Origin: Tellurirhabdus bombi
GTDB taxonomy: Bacteria > Bacteroidota > Bacteroidia > Cytophagales > Spirosomataceae
Assembly (NCBI RefSeq): GCF_021484805.1
Contig: NZ_CP090557.1
Coordinates: 3,794,001-3,858,000, forward strand
Direction of reading: 5' to 3'
Length of the DNA stretch: 64,000 bases
Shown here in pieces: positions 63,521 to 64,000 of this stretch (positions are counted from its first letter, which is position 1; each line of letters starts with the position of its first letter). The notes beneath the pieces are model-generated. The model was not told the DNA's origin. It searched no databases and saw nothing but the letters and a program-made list of their open reading frames with translations. Position numbers and translations under genes: made by a program.

Positions 63521-64000
63521 TTCAACTCGAAGCGGTCATGGATCGATTTTTTGCGTCGGGGATCAATGAGCTTCGCGTTAAACTAGAGCTGGCGAAAGGC
63601 AACTTAACCGCCTTGATCGGGCCTTCGGGTTCTGGAAAAACCACTCTTTTACGTTTACTAGCGGGCCTGGAAACGCCTCGGCAAGGTTATATTTCTGTAG
63701 ATGGCACTCCCTGGCTGGACACGCAAGCCAACATCAACCTCTCTCCCCAGCGCCGCTCCGTGGGCTTTGTTTTTCAGGATGCCGCCTTGTTTCCCAACAT
63801 GAGTGTCCGCCAGAACATTGCCTACGTGGCACCTTCGGGGCAGGAGCCTTTGGTTGCTGAATTACTCAAGCGAACCGGTTTAGAACCGTTTGCCGATAAA
63901 AAGCCAGCCGCGCTTTCGGGCGGGCAGAAACAACGCGTGGCCCTAGCCCGAGCGATGGTTCGGCGGCCAAAAATTCTATTGCTGGATGAGCCTTTTGCGG
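63517..64000 (+). CDS. modC: molybdate ABC transporter ATP-binding protein, C-terminus cut by window edge
   Basis: ATG at 63517, overlapping the modB stop (ATGA). The 161 codons visible read MIQLEAVMDRFFA..., with Walker A GPSGSGKTT, Q-loop GFVFQDAALFP, signature LSGGQKQRVALARAM and Walker B ILLLDEPFA at the window edge. It powers ModB. The C-terminal molybdate-sensing (TOBE) domain, if present, lies outside. Confidence 0.95.
   Translation, partial: MIQLEAVMDRFFASGINELRVKLELAKGNLTALIGPSGSGKTTLLRLLAGLETPRQGYISVDGTPWLDTQANINLSPQRRSVGFVFQDAALFPNMSVRQNIAYVAPSGQEPLVAELLKRTGLEPFADKKPAALSGGQKQRVALARAMVRRPKILLLDEPFA

Overview
The window looks like chromosomal DNA of a Bacteroidota bacterium of the order Cytophagales (Spirosoma/Larkinella-like). 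That placement is an inference from several features: a TonB receptor with a carboxypeptidase-like N-terminus, HmuY-family lipoproteins, many lipoprotein signals, M14 and Peptidase_Mx proteases, an OmpA/PD40 protein, and promoters of the Bacteroidota type (TTG, about 19 bases, TAnnTTTG). Base composition is near half G+C in genes and very AT-rich in the longer intergenic gaps. I saw no phage, transposase, integrase, rRNA or CRISPR array.

Layout. 1-11200 is a mixed housekeeping and accessory stretch: TPR lipoprotein (cut by the left edge), RlmI-like methyltransferase, EVE and DinB proteins, a lone RecB-like nuclease domain, a zinc-ribbon metallopeptidase, a secreted transglutaminase, a short HyuA-like protein, a histone-deacetylase-fold hydrolase, an SDR, a NUC1-family lipoprotein with a broken active site, and an orphan FdtA-like sugar isomerase. 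11400-27000 holds an ECF sigma factor, two identical tRNA-Glu genes with promoter and terminator, an M14 peptidase, an alcohol dehydrogenase, dapA, an FtsX-type permease, ligA, rpe, a GH13-like lipoprotein with altered catalytic residues, and an OmpA/PD40 protein.

28127-43834 is a co-directional surface-glycan cluster. It contains three GT-C-like membrane proteins, a transketolase split into two genes, an epimerase fused to a polyprenyl-phosphate-type GT2, an OafA-like acyltransferase, a further GT2, a large unknown membrane-anchored protein and an SGNH/AlgX-like lipoprotein. The simplest reading is that a sugar is made and modified in the cytoplasm, loaded on a polyprenyl carrier, transferred on the outer face by GT-C enzymes and then acylated. 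The split transketolase suggests an unusual sugar.

44602-53017 is a heme-uptake locus of two convergent operons: TonB receptor plus HmuY on +, and hmuT, hmuU, hmuV, hemS and a second HmuY on -. 53653-56522 holds an aminotransferase and a flavin amine oxidase, both with Tat-type signals. 56635-59597 holds a secreted Hint-domain protein and a metallophosphoesterase/PQQ-propeller fusion. 59639-64000 holds a divergent TrpF-like protein and then a molybdenum-linked operon: small molybdopterin-binding-fold protein, diheme cytochrome c peroxidase, modA, modB and modC (cut by the right edge). A near-perfect ModE-type palindrome precedes that operon.

The most interesting points are the split-transketolase glycan cluster with its epimerase-GT2 fusion, two exported enzymes with substituted catalytic residues, the secreted Hint protein, the putative Mo-box, an AT-rich motif shared by two distant intergenic regions, and several long-armed inverted repeats in gaps.
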